Source: Marinobacter profundi
Lineage (GTDB): Bacteria > Pseudomonadota > Gammaproteobacteria > Pseudomonadales > Oleiphilaceae
NCBI RefSeq assembly: GCF_002744715.1
Contig: NZ_KZ319367.1
Coordinates: 427,785 to 491,784 of the forward strand
Direction: 5' to 3'
DNA length: 64,000 bases
Shown: positions 35,430 to 45,882 of the stretch, piece by piece
Layout: every line of letters begins with the position of its first letter
Position numbering within the stretch: the first letter of the stretch is position 1
Notes under the pieces: model-generated
Databases searched by the model: none
What the model was told of the DNA's origin: nothing
What the model saw: the letters and a program-made list of their open reading frames with translations, nothing else
Made by a program: the position numbers and the translations under genes

Positions 35430-36230
35430 TCAGCGGGGCAGGCGGCCCCGGAACGGATGCAGGGATTTCAGCAGTTCCTTGAACAGCTTGGGGTTGGCAA
35501 CCACCAGCTGACGGCTCTGACCGCTGGATGGGTTGCCCGAGAAATCGCCGGTCAGTGCGCCGGACTCTTGGGCAACCGCAACGGCAACTGTCATATCTTC
35601 GGCCTGGGGACGGAAAATGACCGCCGCGTCGAGCTGGCCTGCGGCCACCCGCGCAATGTCCAGGGATACGCAGCCGCTGGTGCGGAACATGCCGGATTGT
35701 TGTGCCAGTACAGCGGCCATTTCACCCCACAGCAGCGGGTCGTCGGAGCCGCGTGCCTGGTCCAGCAGGTTGCTTGCAACTGCTGCCTTCTCTTTTTGCG
35801 CCGCGGTACCGGTACGGATGCGGCGACTGTTGAGGGCGGCTCCGTGGCCACGGCTGGCCGAGTATTCCTCACCGGTGATCGGGTTGACCAGCAGCACGTT
35901 CTCGGTGCGATTGGCTTTCTTCTGGACCAGGGCGAGGGCGAACTCGGGGATGCCACGAAGGAAGTTTTCCCGTCCCAGAACGGCAAAGATATGCCAGGTT
36001 TTGTCGTTGGCGCCCGCATCCGCGTCGTTCAGCGGTGAAATCACATGGTCCTTGTAGGCCTTCTGAAGCTGCTCGGCAAAGTTGTCGTACAGGGACTGTT
36101 CCACCCGATCAAGCTGACGTCGGCGTTCGGCCTCGTCCCGCTCACTGGGTTCCTGACGCTCGAAATGTGCTTTCAGATAATCGGAACCCTGGCGGGCGAC
36201 GCGCAGGGCCATTTTAATTGCTGGTTGCAT
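35430..36230 (-). CDS. SuhB-like inositol monophosphatase-fold pseudoenzyme
   Basis: Two hundred and sixty-six residues aligning end to end with E. coli SuhB (MHPMLNIAVRAAR / MQPAIKMALRVAR; ATRGQGAQLNGYRLR / ASRGHGAALNSRRIR; LDLAYVAAG / LDIARVAAG). Catalytic members need metal ligands in EESG, DPLDGTTNF and PWDxAAG. Here these read SPLND, FAVLGRENF and PQAEDMTVA, so all ligands are gone. Its place beside trmJ and secDF is that of suhB in Pseudomonas. SuhB also works without catalysis as an rRNA antitermination factor with NusA, which may be why the fold is kept. ATG at 36230 chosen to match family N-termini; a TTG lies four codons upstream. Confidence 0.85.
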   Translation of the reverse strand: MQPAIKMALRVARQGSDYLKAHFERQEPSERDEAERRRQLDRVEQSLYDNFAEQLQKAYKDHVISPLNDADAGANDKTWHIFAVLGRENFLRGIPEFALALVQKKANRTENVLLVNPITGEEYSASRGHGAALNSRRIRTGTAAQKEKAAVASNLLDQARGSDDPLLWGEMAAVLAQQSGMFRTSGCVSLDIARVAAGQLDAAVIFRPQAEDMTVAVAVAQESGALTGDFSGNPSSGQSRQLVVANPKLFKELLKSLHPFRGRLPR

Positions 36231-36411
36231 CTGACTGTTCAATACCTGGGTTTGTGAAGGTTGCGTATCATATCAAAAGGCGCTAACCCCTTGTATGTTT
36301 TTTCCTCCGCAATAGCACGGATGGGGCTTTCGGGTATTCCGGAGCAGCCGGGGGCTGTCAGGTTCTGCTATCATATGTCGCCTTGATTCACTGAACAGAG
36401 TACATGCCAAC

Positions 36412-37278
36412 ATGCATAAGCCTGCGCTGCCGGGGGAAGGGTCCGAATTGCTGAGTACACGGATCCGGATTGTCCTTGTGGAAACCTCTCATTCCGGGAA
36501 CATTGGTGCGGTGGCCAGGGCCATGAAAAACATGGGGTTGTCGAACCTCTGGCTGGTCAGCCCGGTGTCGTTTCCCGATGAGACCTCCTATGCCAGGTCA
36601 TCCGGTGCAGCGGATGTGCTGGACGGTGCGCGGGTGGTGAGCAGCCTGGATGAGGCGCTTGCTGACTGCGTGATGGTGATGGGAACCAGTGCCCGCGGGC
36701 GCAAGGTGCCCTGGCCGGTGATTCCGCCACCCGAAGCCGCCCGCAAGGCGCATGAGGCGACAGCCGGTGGTGACGTTGCCCTGGTTTTTGGCCGGGAGAA
36801 CAGCGGTTTGACCAACGAGGAGCTGCAACGATGTCATTTTCACATCCATATTCCGTCGAATCCGGATTACAGCTCCCTTAACCTGGCGATGGCGGTACAG
36901 GTGCTGTGCTATGAGTTGCGCATGGATTATCTGCGCAGCCTTGAAGAAGGGGAGCAGCGGCCTTACCTCGGTTCAATGACGGCTCCGGGCGACGAGGGCT
37001 GGGACGTTGCACCGGCACCGGTTCGCGACGTGGAGGGTTTCTTCGAGCACCTGGAACAGGTGTTGGTTGATGTGGACTTTCACCGCCGTGACAAGCCGCG
37101 CCAGTTGATGACCCGGCTGCGCAGGCTGTTTCAGCGGGCCGGGCTGGACCAAATGGAAGTGAATATTCTCAGAGGCATACTGACGGCGGTACAGAAGGCA
37201 GCAGGAAAGCCGGCTGCCGGAGCGGGTGAATCCACGTCACCGGCGGCGTCACGGGAACAGGAAGACAAGCATGTTTGA
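36412..37278 (+). CDS. trmJ: tRNA (cytidine/uridine-2'-O)-methyltransferase TrmJ
   Basis: Two hundred and eighty-eight residues of the SPOUT class. It methylates the ribose at position 32 of several tRNAs. Motifs: [24 protein letters not shown] near residue 21 and the SAM knot [16 protein letters not shown], then [26 protein letters not shown]-terminal helical extension of about 80 residues fits the E. coli enzyme, plus a short Ala-rich tail. Divergent from the suhB-like gene and overlapping cysE by 8 bp. Confidence 0.95.
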   Translation: MHKPALPGEGSELLSTRIRIVLVETSHSGNIGAVARAMKNMGLSNLWLVSPVSFPDETSYARSSGAADVLDGARVVSSLDEALADCVMVMGTSARGRKVPWPVIPPPEAARKAHEATAGGDVALVFGRENSGLTNEELQRCHFHIHIPSNPDYSSLNLAMAVQVLCYELRMDYLRSLEEGEQRPYLGSMTAPGDEGWDVAPAPVRDVEGFFEHLEQVLVDVDFHRRDKPRQLMTRLRRLFQRAGLDQMEVNILRGILTAVQKAAGKPAAGAGESTSPAASREQEDKHV

Positions 37279-38044
37279 ACGTTTGAAAGAAGATGTCCGC
37301 AGTGTTTTTCACCGTGATCCGGCGGCACGGAATACCTTTGAAGTTCTGACCAACTATCCCGGGCTGCATGCGTTGTTGCTGCACCGCCTGGCGCACTGGC
37401 TGTGGAATCTCGGGCTGAAGTGGCTGGCCCGCACGGTTTCGACCATTTCGCGCTGGTTTACCGGCATCGAGATCCACCCCGGTGCGACGATCGGCCGCCG
37501 ATTCTTCATTGACCACGGTATGGGGGTGGTGATTGGCGAGACCACCGTCATTGGTGACGACGTCACGCTGTATCAGGGGGTGACTCTCGGTGGTACCACC
37601 TGGAACAAGGGCAAGCGGCATCCGACCATTGGCAATAACGTGGTGGTGGGTGCAGGTGCCAAGATTCTTGGTCCGTTCGAAGTGGGTGAGGGGGCCAAGA
37701 TCGGATCCAACTCGGTGGTCACCAAAGAAGTGCCGCCCGGCGCTACGGTGGTGGGAATTCCTGGCCGGATTATTGTCAAGCGGCAGGATCCTGACGAAGC
37801 CCGGCGCCGGGACATGGAGGAACGGATGGGCTTTGACGCCTACGGGGTTACCGAAGAGATGCCCGATCCGGTTGCCCGTGCGATGCGCAGCCTGCTGGAT
37901 CATATGCATGCAGTTGACGACCGCATCGAGAACATGTGCAAGGCCATTCGCAAGGTGAACAGTGAATACCGGGATGGCGAGTTGCCGCCGCTGGATGAGC
38001 AGGATTTTGATTGTGTGCGCGATGAGCGCAACGACCCCCGCTGA
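37271..38044 (+). CDS. cysE: Serine O-acetyltransferase CysE
   Basis: Two hundred and fifty-seven residues. It makes O-acetylserine for cysteine synthesis, so it feeds the sulfur donor used by IscS downstream. The N-terminal helical part is followed by a left-handed beta-helix of hexapeptide repeats ([43 protein letters not shown]) with the catalytic Asp/His pair in DHG. I took the ATG at 37271, which overlaps trmJ, over an upstream start. Length is the short epsilon/SrpH-like form usual for pseudomonads. Confidence 0.95.
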   Translation: MFERLKEDVRSVFHRDPAARNTFEVLTNYPGLHALLLHRLAHWLWNLGLKWLARTVSTISRWFTGIEIHPGATIGRRFFIDHGMGVVIGETTVIGDDVTLYQGVTLGGTTWNKGKRHPTIGNNVVVGAGAKILGPFEVGEGAKIGSNSVVTKEVPPGATVVGIPGRIIVKRQDPDEARRRDMEERMGFDAYGVTEEMPDPVARAMRSLLDHMHAVDDRIENMCKAIRKVNSEYRDGELPPLDEQDFDCVRDERNDPR

Positions 38045-38077
38045 ATACTTGACTGATTTGCTAGGTCAATTCATACT
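38044..38077 (+). promoter_or_regulatory. iscR promoter with candidate type 1 IscR site
   Basis: ATACTTGACTGATTT matches the left half of the type 1 IscR consensus (ATASYYGACTRwwwY) completely, and the outer TTGAC...GTCAA is palindromic. TTGACT (38049-38054) also works as a -35 box, with CATACT 17 bases on as a weak -10. Autorepression by cluster-loaded IscR is expected; the right half-site is poor. Confidence 0.5.
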
Positions 38078-38122
38078 CGGGGACCGCAAATCCAGAATCC
38101 GTGCCATGCCGAGGCTTACGAT

Positions 38123-38620
38123 ATGCGACTGACCACTAAGGGCCGTTATGCCGTAACGGCCATGCTTGATCTGGCCCTTCACGGTGACCAGGGTCCGGTC
38201 AGTCTGGCAGATATCTCGGCGCGGCAGGAAATCTCCCTTTCCTACCTTGAGCAGCTGTTTTCGCGACTCCGCAAACACAAGCTGGTGGTCAGTGTGCGCG
38301 GCCCGGGCGGTGGTTATCGGCTGAGTCGCGGGACTGACGAGGTGTTCATCTCGCAGGTCGTGGATGCCGTCAATGAATCCCTGGATACTACCCGTTGTGG
38401 TAACAGGGGCGATTGCCAGAACGGCGAAAAATGCCTGACCCACCATCTCTGGTCCGACCTGAGTAATCAGATTCACCAGTTTTTGAGTGAAATCAGCCTT
38501 GCGGACCTGATGAAGAATCGCGAAATCCAGGTGGTCGCCGCGCGCCAGAATCTGCGTCAGGGCAATGATGAATCCCAGACAATCAACACCGAGCGCCTCG
38601 CTGACCGGGCGCCGGCCTGA
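38123..38620 (+). CDS. iscR: Iron-sulfur cluster regulator IscR
   Basis: One hundred and sixty-five residues of the Rrf2 family. The winged helix (residues 1-65, [20 protein letters not shown]) is followed by the cluster-binding loop [19 protein letters not shown] near residue 92, with the three Cys and the His that hold a 2Fe-2S cluster. IscR senses cluster supply and represses the isc operon. Here it precedes only iscS. The sensor residues are all intact even though the assembly genes are missing. Confidence 0.95.
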   Translation: MRLTTKGRYAVTAMLDLALHGDQGPVSLADISARQEISLSYLEQLFSRLRKHKLVVSVRGPGGGYRLSRGTDEVFISQVVDAVNESLDTTRCGNRGDCQNGEKCLTHHLWSDLSNQIHQFLSEISLADLMKNREIQVVAARQNLRQGNDESQTINTERLADRAPA

Positions 38621-38639
38621 AGCTAACGATCTCCAGACT

Positions 38640-39788
38640 ATGAAAAAGCCTGTGTATATGGATTACGCAGCGACGACCCCCGTTGATCCGGTCGTTGCTG
38701 ACGAGATGATGAAGTACCTTACCGCAGATGGAGTTTTCGGCAACCCTGCATCACGCTCCCATGGCTACGGCTGGCAGGCGGAGTCCGCGGTAGAGACGGC
38801 GCGACGCCAGGTGGCGAACCTGATAGGTGCCGATCCGCGGGAGATTGTCTGGACGTCGGGCGCGACCGAGTCGGATAACCTGGCGATCAAGGGCGCGGTA
38901 GCCGGCCATCAGTCCCCCCACATCATTACCTCGGCGATTGAGCACAAGGCGGTGCTGGACACCTGTAAGTGGCTCGAAGACCACGGCTGCGAAGTTACCT
39001 GGCTCCAGCCGGCAGCGGATGGGCAAATCGAGTTGGCTCAGGTGGAAGCCGCACTGACCCGTCGCACCACGCTGGTCAGCCTGATGATGGTGAATAACGA
39101 GCTGGGCACGATCACTGATATTGCTGCCATTGGCAACCTGCTGCGGGAGCGGGGTGTGCTGTTCCACGTCGATGCCGCCCAGGCCGCGGGCAAGTTGCCG
39201 GTGGATGTGGCGCGTATGCCGGTTGATCTGATGTCGTTATCCGGCCACAAGGTCTATGGCCCCAAAGGGGTGGGTGCGCTCTACGTTCGGCGCGCTCCGG
39301 AAGTCCGTATCGAAGCCCAGATCCACGGTGGTGGCCACGAGCGGGGAATGCGCTCCGGCACTCTGCCAACCCATCAGATTGCCGGAATGGGCAAGGCGTT
39401 CGAGGTGGCTGCCGAGCATCTCGATGCTGAAATCGAGACACTTGAACGGCTGCGTGCCCGGTTTCTCGCCGGGCTGGCAGAACTGGATGGCGTTTCTCTC
39501 AATGGCAGTGATCGTTACCGGGTGCCGGGCATCATGAATCTGTCGTTTGCCGGGGTCGAAGCGGAATCGCTGATGCTGGGGCTGCGGGATATCGCGGTCT
39601 CGTCCGGTTCAGCCTGCGCCTCTGCCACCCTGGAGCCGTCCTATGTGCTGCGCGGCATAGGGCTCAGTGACGAGCAGGCCCACCGGGCCCTGAGATTTTC
39701 CCTCGGACGCTTCACTACCGAACAGGAGGTGGATTTCGCGGCCTCCCAAGTGGTTGATGTTGTGACCCGTCTGCGTGCAGTCCGGTAG
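38640..39788 (+). CDS. iscS: Cysteine desulfurase IscS, lacking the C-terminal tail
   Basis: Three hundred and eighty-two residues. PLP-binding Lys is in [12 protein letters not shown] near residue 203 and the catalytic Cys loop is [18 protein letters not shown] near residue 325. It ends at RLRAVR, about 20 residues before the end of E. coli IscS (404 aa); that missing tail is part of the IscU contact surface. No iscU, iscA, hscB, hscA, fdx or iscX follows: ndk begins 68 bp downstream. The enzyme still can supply sulfur for tRNA thiolation and thiamine. Start ATG at 38640 fits the family; the upstream frame does not. Confidence 0.93.
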   Translation: MKKPVYMDYAATTPVDPVVADEMMKYLTADGVFGNPASRSHGYGWQAESAVETARRQVANLIGADPREIVWTSGATESDNLAIKGAVAGHQSPHIITSAIEHKAVLDTCKWLEDHGCEVTWLQPAADGQIELAQVEAALTRRTTLVSLMMVNNELGTITDIAAIGNLLRERGVLFHVDAAQAAGKLPVDVARMPVDLMSLSGHKVYGPKGVGALYVRRAPEVRIEAQIHGGGHERGMRSGTLPTHQIAGMGKAFEVAAEHLDAEIETLERLRARFLAGLAELDGVSLNGSDRYRVPGIMNLSFAGVEAESLMLGLRDIAVSSGSACASATLEPSYVLRGIGLSDEQAHRALRFSLGRFTTEQEVDFAASQVVDVVTRLRAVR

Positions 39789-39808
39789 GCAGTAGGCCCC
39801 GGACTGCG

Positions 39809-39814
39809 TATAAT
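39809..39814 (+). promoter_or_regulatory. -10 element upstream of ndk
   Basis: TGCGTATAAT gives a perfect extended -10 box about 45 bases before the ndk start. The -35 position is poor. It shows that ndk has its own promoter immediately after iscS. Confidence 0.5.
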
Positions 39815-39856
39815 CCCACTCCTGAATTTTTATCCTGACCAATCTGGAGAAATACC

Positions 39857-40285
39857 ATGGCAATCGAGCGCACGCTCTCTATCATCAAGCCCGACGCAGT
39901 AGCCAAGAATGTGATCGGTGAAATCTACAGCCGTTTTGAGAAAGCCGGCCTGAGCATTGTCGCTGCCAAGATGCAGCACCTGACCCAGGAGCAGGCTGAA
40001 GGCTTTTACGCCGAGCACAAAGAGCGTCCGTTCTTTGCTGACCTGGTTGCCTTCATGACCTCCGGTCCGGTTGTTGTTCAGGTACTGGAAGGCGAAGGTG
40101 CGGTTCTGAAGAACCGTGACCTGATGGGCGCGACCAACCCGAAGGAAGCAGCTGCCGGTACCATCCGTGCCGATTTCGCTTCTTCCATCGACGCGAACGC
40201 GGTGCACGGTTCCGATTCTGCAGCTTCTGCAGAGCGTGAAATCGCATATTTTTTCAATGACAGCGAAATCTGCCCGCGCGGCTGA
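39857..40285 (+). CDS. ndk: Nucleoside diphosphate kinase
   Basis: One hundred and forty-two residues. It balances nucleoside triphosphate pools by phosphate transfer through the active-site His. Landmarks are [15 protein letters not shown] at the start, the [17 protein letters not shown] segment, and [17 protein letters not shown] with the phosphorylated His at about residue 117. Family length. In pseudomonads ndk follows the isc operon; here it follows iscS directly. Confidence 0.97.
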   Translation: MAIERTLSIIKPDAVAKNVIGEIYSRFEKAGLSIVAAKMQHLTQEQAEGFYAEHKERPFFADLVAFMTSGPVVVQVLEGEGAVLKNRDLMGATNPKEAAAGTIRADFASSIDANAVHGSDSAASAEREIAYFFNDSEICPRG

Positions 40286-40294
40286 TTGTGCTGA

Positions 40295-40318
40295 ACGGGG
40301 CGGAGCGATCCGCCCCGT
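40295..40318 (+). terminator. Hairpin after ndk
   Basis: ACGGGGCGGA pairs with TCCGCCCCGT around GCGA, followed by ATTGGTTATTT. It sits between ndk and rlmN and is likely a partial terminator. Confidence 0.55.
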
Positions 40319-40344
40319 ATTGGTTATTTGATTGAGGTTATGAA

Positions 40345-41457
40345 ATGACAGCCGCCGCTGAAAAAATCAACCTGCTGGGGATGCCCAAGGCCAAGCTTGA
40401 GGCCTTTTTTGAGTCCCTGGGGGAAAAGCGTTTCCGCGCAACCCAGGTGTTGCAGTGGATTCACCAGCGGGGTGCCGATGACTTCGATCAAATGACCAAT
40501 ATGAGCAAGGCCCTGCGGGACCGGCTCAAGGAAATTGCTGAAGTTCGTGGCCCTGAGGTGGTGTACGACGAAACCTCCAAAGACGGTACCCGCAAGTGGG
40601 TCATGCGCATGGACAATGGCAACAGCGTTGAAACCGTGCTGATTCCGGACGGCGAGCGGGGCACCCTGTGTGTGTCTTCGCAGATTGGCTGCAGCCTGGA
40701 CTGCACCTTTTGCTCGACCGGCAAGCGGGGCTTCAACCGTAACCTGACTGCAGCGGAAATCATCGGCCAGGTCTGGGTTGCCCGCAAGGCCTTCATGCCC
40801 TTCGAACCGAATGCAGAGCGTCCGATCACCAACGTGGTGATGATGGGTATGGGTGAACCCCTGCTCAATTTCGACAACGTGGTGGATGCCATGAACCTGA
40901 TGATGGAGGATCTTGCCTACGGTATCTCCAAGCGTCGGGTAACCCTGAGCACCTCCGGTGTAGTTCCGGCCCTCGACCGGCTGGGAGAAGTTACCGATGT
41001 TTCACTGGCCATTTCGTTACATGCGCCCAATGATGAATTGCGTAACCAGTTGGTACCATTAAATAAAAAGTACCCGATTGCGGAGTTGCTGGCTGCAACC
41101 CGGCGTTATCTGGCACGGTTGCCGGACAAGCGCAAGGCGACCATCGAGTACACAGTGATTGAAGGGACGAACGATCAGCCCGAGCATGCCCGCGAACTCG
41201 CGCAACTGCTCAAGGGATTGCCCTGCAAGATCAACCTGATCCCGTTCAATCCGTTTCCGGAAAGTGACTTCAGGCGGCCGAGCATGAACGCCACCCGCCG
41301 TTTCCAGGCGGTGCTGAATGAGGCGGGTTATATCGCCACCATACGGACCACACGGGGTGACGACATTGATGCGGCCTGCGGCCAGCTGGTCGGACGCGTT
41401 GAGGACCGGACCCGGCGGAGCCAGAGGTATATTGCGGTTCAGCAGATTACGCCCTGA
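40345..41457 (+). CDS. rlmN: Dual-specificity 23S rRNA/tRNA adenine-C2 methyltransferase RlmN
   Basis: Three hundred and seventy residues, a radical-SAM enzyme that methylates A2503 of 23S rRNA and A37 of some tRNAs. The cluster motif CxxxCxxC is in [16 protein letters not shown] (C-S-L-D-C-T-F-C) near residue 114, preceded by [17 protein letters not shown] is near residue 170. A C-terminal Cys (CGQLVG, the methyl-carrying Cys) is near residue 347. It heads the conserved rlmN-pilW-rodZ-ispG-hisS run. Confidence 0.96.
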   Translation: MTAAAEKINLLGMPKAKLEAFFESLGEKRFRATQVLQWIHQRGADDFDQMTNMSKALRDRLKEIAEVRGPEVVYDETSKDGTRKWVMRMDNGNSVETVLIPDGERGTLCVSSQIGCSLDCTFCSTGKRGFNRNLTAAEIIGQVWVARKAFMPFEPNAERPITNVVMMGMGEPLLNFDNVVDAMNLMMEDLAYGISKRRVTLSTSGVVPALDRLGEVTDVSLAISLHAPNDELRNQLVPLNKKYPIAELLAATRRYLARLPDKRKATIEYTVIEGTNDQPEHARELAQLLKGLPCKINLIPFNPFPESDFRRPSMNATRRFQAVLNEAGYIATIRTTRGDDIDAACGQLVGRVEDRTRRSQRYIAVQQITP

Positions 41458-41493
41458 CAGGTAACGAACCAACGAGAAAAGGAAAGCGTTCCA

Positions 41494-42300
41494 GTGATGT
41501 ACAGGCTTAGTTCAGCAAAGCGGTATTTCCTCGCACTACTGTTACTGGCGGGTTTTCTTTCCGGGTGTGTGACCACTTCCGACAGCCGTTTCTCTCGCGA
41601 GGCAGATCGCGACGATGCGGTCGACAGCTTCGTTCAGCTCGGGACCGCCTATATCGCCCAAGGCAATACTGAGCGCGCCCGCACCCACCTTGAGCGGGCG
41701 CTCGAGCTGGACCCCCAGAGTGCACCGGCACTCTCTGCCATGGGACTGGTCTACCGCTCCGAGGGGGAAACGGGCCATGCCGAGGATGCCTTCCGCAAGG
41801 CGCTTTCCAACGATGCCTCCTATACCCGTGGCCGAGCCTACTACGGTGCCTTTCTCTACGGCGAAGGACGCTACCAGGAGGCTCGGGAACAGTTTCGTCG
41901 GGCCAGTGAGAACACCAGTTACGACGAGCGCTCTTCTGTTTTCTTCAATCTCGGGATGGCCGAGGAGCGGCTCGGTAATCTCCAGGCGGCAGCCGACGCA
42001 TACCGTCGTTCACTGGAATTGGGCCGAGGCGATGTCCGTTCGTTGCTTGCCCTGTCGCGAACCCTGACGGATCTCGGCGAGTATGACAGGGCAGGGGCTT
42101 ATTACGGTCAGCTGACAGATATGATGGCGCGCAATCCACGGATGGTTCACTCACCTGAGAGCCTGCTCACCGGTATCAGGATTGCCCGTCATTTTGGCGA
42201 CCGGGACCGGGAATCAAGCCTGGCCCTGCAGCTGAAGAATAACTATCCGGACTCAGTTGAATACCAACAATACAGGGCGCTGATTTCCAATGGCCAATGA
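41494..42300 (+). CDS. pilW: Type IV pilus biogenesis/stability lipoprotein PilW (PilF)
   Basis: Two hundred and sixty-eight residues with a lipobox LLLLAGFLSGC (Cys about 25) and six tetratricopeptide repeats filling residues about 45-240. The first, FVQLGTAYIAQGNTERARTHLERALELDP, is a clear TPR. PilW/PilF is the outer-membrane pilotin that lets PilQ secretin assemble. It starts at GTG 41494 (better spacing from AAGGA) or ATG 41497. It overlaps rodZ by 11 bp. Order rlmN-pilW-rodZ matches Pseudomonas. Confidence 0.92.
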   Translation: MMYRLSSAKRYFLALLLLAGFLSGCVTTSDSRFSREADRDDAVDSFVQLGTAYIAQGNTERARTHLERALELDPQSAPALSAMGLVYRSEGETGHAEDAFRKALSNDASYTRGRAYYGAFLYGEGRYQEAREQFRRASENTSYDERSSVFFNLGMAEERLGNLQAAADAYRRSLELGRGDVRSLLALSRTLTDLGEYDRAGAYYGQLTDMMARNPRMVHSPESLLTGIRIARHFGDRDRESSLALQLKNNYPDSVEYQQYRALISNGQ

Positions 42301-43357
42301 AGAAACTCCACAAGAGACTCTGTCAGCCACAGCCGGCCACCAGCTAAGGGCGGCCCGGGAGAAACGGGGGCTGACCGTCGCCAGGGTGGCCGAGGTGCTG
42401 CACCTTCGCCCGGCCATCATTGATGCGATCGAGAACAGCAACTTCCGGCAGATTGATACGGAACTTTTCCTCAAGGGTTACGTACGGAGTTACGCCGCCC
42501 AGGTCGGGCTTGATGCTGACCGGCTGATCGAGCGGCTGGACCAGGAGCTCGAGCCGCTGCGGGAAGAAAAAGTCCGCGCCCAGGAAGCCCATCCTCTGGT
42601 GGATATCCAGCGCCGCAAGCGACGCAAGCGTCAGATTGCCCGCGTCGTACTGCTGATTCTGGTTCTGGCCTTGCTGGGTTACTTTGGCGTTCGCTGGCTG
42701 GATCGCGGCGCCGTGCTGCCAGGGCAGAGTAGTGAGGTTCAGCCTCCGGCCGAGTCTGGTGCGGACGCCGCAGAAAGCGGGTCCGACAGCCCGAATGAGA
42801 GTGCCCCCGTGACCACGGAACCGTTGAGCCAGGCGGAATCGCCCGCTCCGGAACCACCGGCGGCCGAAACCTCTGCCCCGCAACCCGCTACCACAGACTC
42901 CGCGACGGATGCGGAAGTCGTGGACTCTGGCGCCGGTGAACCCTCGGCGCTGATTGGTGTCGAAGAGGTCCCGCCGGTTTCCGGGGAGGGCGAAGCCGCT
43001 GCGGACTTCGAACAGAACGGGGCCAGTGAGGCAACGGTTGCAGCGCCGGTAGTCACCGAATCGGTAGAGCCGGCTCTGGCAGAAGAGGTAGAAGCGGATC
43101 TCGGTACCACCCAGGCGAGCCTGGAGATGTCTTTTGTCGCGGATTGCTGGGTACGGATTACCGATGCCAATGGCGACCGACTTGCCAGTTCCCTACAGCG
43201 GGCCGGTGACCGGCTTGCGGTTACCGGGGCTGCACCGCTCAGGCTCGTTATTGGTGCCGTCGATGCCGTTGGTGCGATTACTTTTGATGGTGAGCCGGTG
43301 GATCTGGGAGATGTCCGGGTAGTGAACAACCGGGCCGAGTTCTCTCTTGACCGCTGA
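42290..43357 (+). CDS. rodZ: Cytoskeletal protein RodZ-like
   Basis: Three hundred and fifty-five residues. The N-terminal helix-turn-helix (residues about 15-80; [31 protein letters not shown]) contacts MreB in known members. One transmembrane helix follows a KRRKRQ stretch (about 118-140). A long acidic Pro/Glu/Ala linker (about 145-265) leads to the periplasmic DUF4115 domain ([26 protein letters not shown]). It supports rod shape. Overlaps pilW and precedes ispG by 35 bp. Confidence 0.9.
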   Translation: MANEETPQETLSATAGHQLRAAREKRGLTVARVAEVLHLRPAIIDAIENSNFRQIDTELFLKGYVRSYAAQVGLDADRLIERLDQELEPLREEKVRAQEAHPLVDIQRRKRRKRQIARVVLLILVLALLGYFGVRWLDRGAVLPGQSSEVQPPAESGADAAESGSDSPNESAPVTTEPLSQAESPAPEPPAAETSAPQPATTDSATDAEVVDSGAGEPSALIGVEEVPPVSGEGEAAADFEQNGASEATVAAPVVTESVEPALAEEVEADLGTTQASLEMSFVADCWVRITDANGDRLASSLQRAGDRLAVTGAAPLRLVIGAVDAVGAITFDGEPVDLGDVRVVNNRAEFSLDR

Positions 43358-43392
43358 ACCCCAAGAATCGATATTTTTACTGGTCTGATCCT

Positions 43393-44511
43393 ATGAAACA
43401 CGAGTCTCCAATCAAACGGCGCCGTTCCCGCCAAATTATGGTGGGCAATGTTCCGGTCGGCGGTGATGCGCCGATTGCCGTACAAAGCATGACCAACACC
43501 AACACCTGCGATGTGGCTGCCACAGTGGGGCAGATTCGTGCGCTGGAGGACGCCGGCGCCGATATTGTCCGGGTCTCCGTACCGACCATGGACGCCGCTG
43601 AAGCGTTCGGTCAGATTCGCGCCCAGGTGAATGTGCCCTTGGTGGCTGATATCCATTTCGATTACAAAATCGCCCTTCGGGTGGCCGAACTCGGGGTCGA
43701 TTGCCTGCGGATCAATCCCGGCAATATCGGTCGCGAGGACCGGGTCAGCGCGGTGATCAGTGCCGCTCGTGACCGCAATATCCCGATCCGGATCGGGGTC
43801 AATGCCGGCTCCCTGGAAAAAGATCTGCAGAGAAAATACGGTGAGCCGACTGCCGAAGCGCTGGTGGAATCCGCCATGCGACATATCGAGATCCTGGACC
43901 GCCACGACTTCCAGGACTTCAAGGTCAGCCTCAAGGCGTCGGAAGTTTTCATGACGGTCGCCGCCTACCGGCAAATCGCATCCCAGATCGAGCAGCCGCT
44001 TCACCTTGGCATCACCGAGGCCGGCGGTTTCCGGTCCGGTACCGTGAAGTCCTCTATCGGGCTTGGCATGTTGCTGATGGATGGCATTGGCGACACCATC
44101 CGGGTCTCCCTGGCGGCCGACCCGGTCCAGGAAATCAAGGTTGGCTACGATATTCTGAAGTCCCTGCGTTTGCGCAGTCGCGGCATCAATTTCATTGCCT
44201 GTCCGAGCTGTTCCCGCCAGAACTTTGATGTCATCCAGACCATGAACGATCTGGAAGCCCGTCTGGAAGACGTCAACACAGCGCTGGATGTCGCCATCAT
44301 CGGTTGCGTGGTCAATGGCCCGGGCGAGGCCAAGGAAGCCGATATCGGCCTCACCGGCGGCAGCCCGAAGAACCTGTTTTACCTGCACGGCCGCCCGGAC
44401 CGCAAACTCGACAACGCGACCCTGACGGATGATCTCGAACAGTTGATCCGCGAAGAGGTTGCCCGCCGCAAGGAGCAGGAAGAGGCTATTATCGCCCGCT
44501 CCGACAGCTGA
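43393..44511 (+). CDS. ispG: 4-hydroxy-3-methylbut-2-enyl-diphosphate synthase IspG
   Basis: Three hundred and seventy-two residues, the iron-sulfur enzyme of the MEP isoprenoid pathway. The barrel segment [19 protein letters not shown] is near the start. The cluster Cys lie in [12 protein letters not shown] near residue 275 and [16 protein letters not shown] near residue 306. It needs a 4Fe-4S cluster, so some cluster supply other than a complete isc operon must operate. Lies between rodZ and hisS in the conserved order. Confidence 0.97.
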   Translation: MKHESPIKRRRSRQIMVGNVPVGGDAPIAVQSMTNTNTCDVAATVGQIRALEDAGADIVRVSVPTMDAAEAFGQIRAQVNVPLVADIHFDYKIALRVAELGVDCLRINPGNIGREDRVSAVISAARDRNIPIRIGVNAGSLEKDLQRKYGEPTAEALVESAMRHIEILDRHDFQDFKVSLKASEVFMTVAAYRQIASQIEQPLHLGITEAGGFRSGTVKSSIGLGMLLMDGIGDTIRVSLAADPVQEIKVGYDILKSLRLRSRGINFIACPSCSRQNFDVIQTMNDLEARLEDVNTALDVAIIGCVVNGPGEAKEADIGLTGGSPKNLFYLHGRPDRKLDNATLTDDLEQLIREEVARRKEQEEAIIARSDS

Positions 44512-44552
44512 TCGCGTTTCTCGCACCAACAGAACACAAGGTAAGGTTTAAC

Positions 44553-45833
44553 TTGGCTAGAATTCAGGCAATTCGCGGGATGAACGATATCCTGCCCGAA
44601 CAGACACCGGTCTGGCAGTATGTGGAAGCTACGGTAAGGCAGCTTTTGCGTCAGTATGGCTACCAGGAAATCCGTATGCCGGTGGTTGAGCAGACCGATC
44701 TGTTCAAGCGCTCGATCGGTGAAGTAACCGATATTGTCGAAAAAGAGATGTACACCTTCGAGGACCGCAACGGCGACAGCCTGACCCTGCGTCCGGAAGG
44801 TACCGCCGGCTGCGTCCGTGCCGCCGAAGAGCACGGGTTGCTGTTTAATCAGACCCGTCGGCTCTGGTACACCGGCCCGATGTTCCGTCATGAACGTCCC
44901 CAGAAGGGCCGTTACCGCCAGTTCCACCAGATCGGGGTGGAGTGCTTTGGTATGCCTGGCCCGGACATCGACGCCGAGTTGCTGATTCTGACCGCCCGGT
45001 TGTGGAAGGCTCTGGGTCTGTCCGGCCATGCCCGCCTGGAGATCAACTCCATCGGTACCTCCGCTGCCCGCAAGGCTTATCGGGATGCCCTGGTCAGTTA
45101 CCTTGACGGCTACCGCAGCGAGCTGGATGCGGACAGCCAGCGCCGGATGGAAACCAACCCGCTACGGATTCTCGACAGCAAAAGCCCGGAGACCCGCAAG
45201 ATCCTGGAAAATGCACCAAGCCTGGCGGACTTCCTGGATGCCGAATCCGTGGAGCATTTTGCCCGTCTGCGGGAATTGCTGGATGCTGCCGGTATCGAGT
45301 ACACCGTTAATCCGCAGTTGGTGCGTGGCCTGGACTACTACGGCAAAACCGTGTTCGAGTGGGTAACTGAAAGCCTGGGTGCCCAGGGGACCATCTGTGC
45401 CGGCGGGCGCTATGACGGCCTGGTTGAACAGCTGGGGGGCAAGCCAACAGTTGCGGTGGGCTTTGCCATGGGCCTCGAGCGGCTTATTCTGCTGCTGGAA
45501 ACCCTGGAGCTGGTGCCCGGGTCGGTGAATGGTGACGCCGATGTCTATATCACGGCAATGGGTGATAATGCGGTGCCGGCCGCGATGGCGGTGGCGGAAC
45601 AATTAAGGGATGGCCTGCCGTCCGCGGTGGTGGTTACCCATTGCGGGGGTGGCAGTTTCAAAAGCCAGATGAAGAAGGCAGACCGCAGCGGTGCCCGCTA
45701 TGCCGTGATCCTGGGCGATAACGAAATTGCCGCCGGTACGGCCGGGCTGAAGGCGCTGCGCTCTGAAGACGGTCAGCAGGAAGTTCGCCGTAACGCACTG
45801 GTCGATACCCTGACGGCCTTGCTGGCCCGTTAA
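44553..45833 (+). CDS. hisS: Histidyl-tRNA synthetase
   Basis: Four hundred and twenty-six residues, class II. Motif 2 is [20 protein letters not shown] near residue 109. HisA signature [15 protein letters not shown] is near residue 257, with [28 protein letters not shown] after it; an anticodon domain ends the protein. The start is a TTG: reading [14 protein letters not shown] from it gives the family N-terminus, with AAGGT upstream, and no ATG is available. It ends before the yfgM-bamB-der run. Confidence 0.96.
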   Translation: MARIQAIRGMNDILPEQTPVWQYVEATVRQLLRQYGYQEIRMPVVEQTDLFKRSIGEVTDIVEKEMYTFEDRNGDSLTLRPEGTAGCVRAAEEHGLLFNQTRRLWYTGPMFRHERPQKGRYRQFHQIGVECFGMPGPDIDAELLILTARLWKALGLSGHARLEINSIGTSAARKAYRDALVSYLDGYRSELDADSQRRMETNPLRILDSKSPETRKILENAPSLADFLDAESVEHFARLRELLDAAGIEYTVNPQLVRGLDYYGKTVFEWVTESLGAQGTICAGGRYDGLVEQLGGKPTVAVGFAMGLERLILLLETLELVPGSVNGDADVYITAMGDNAVPAAMAVAEQLRDGLPSAVVVTHCGGGSFKSQMKKADRSGARYAVILGDNEIAAGTAGLKALRSEDGQQEVRRNALVDTLTALLAR

Positions 45834-45882
45834 GTCGGACCGGCCCCCGATTACTCATAAAAACACTATTACAGGAGTCATT

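Noticed and set aside
42739..44529. Long minus-strand frame (596 codons) over rodZ and ispG
   Set aside because: Antisense shadow crossing two confirmed genes, with a low-complexity Ser/Thr-rich end derived from the rodZ linker.
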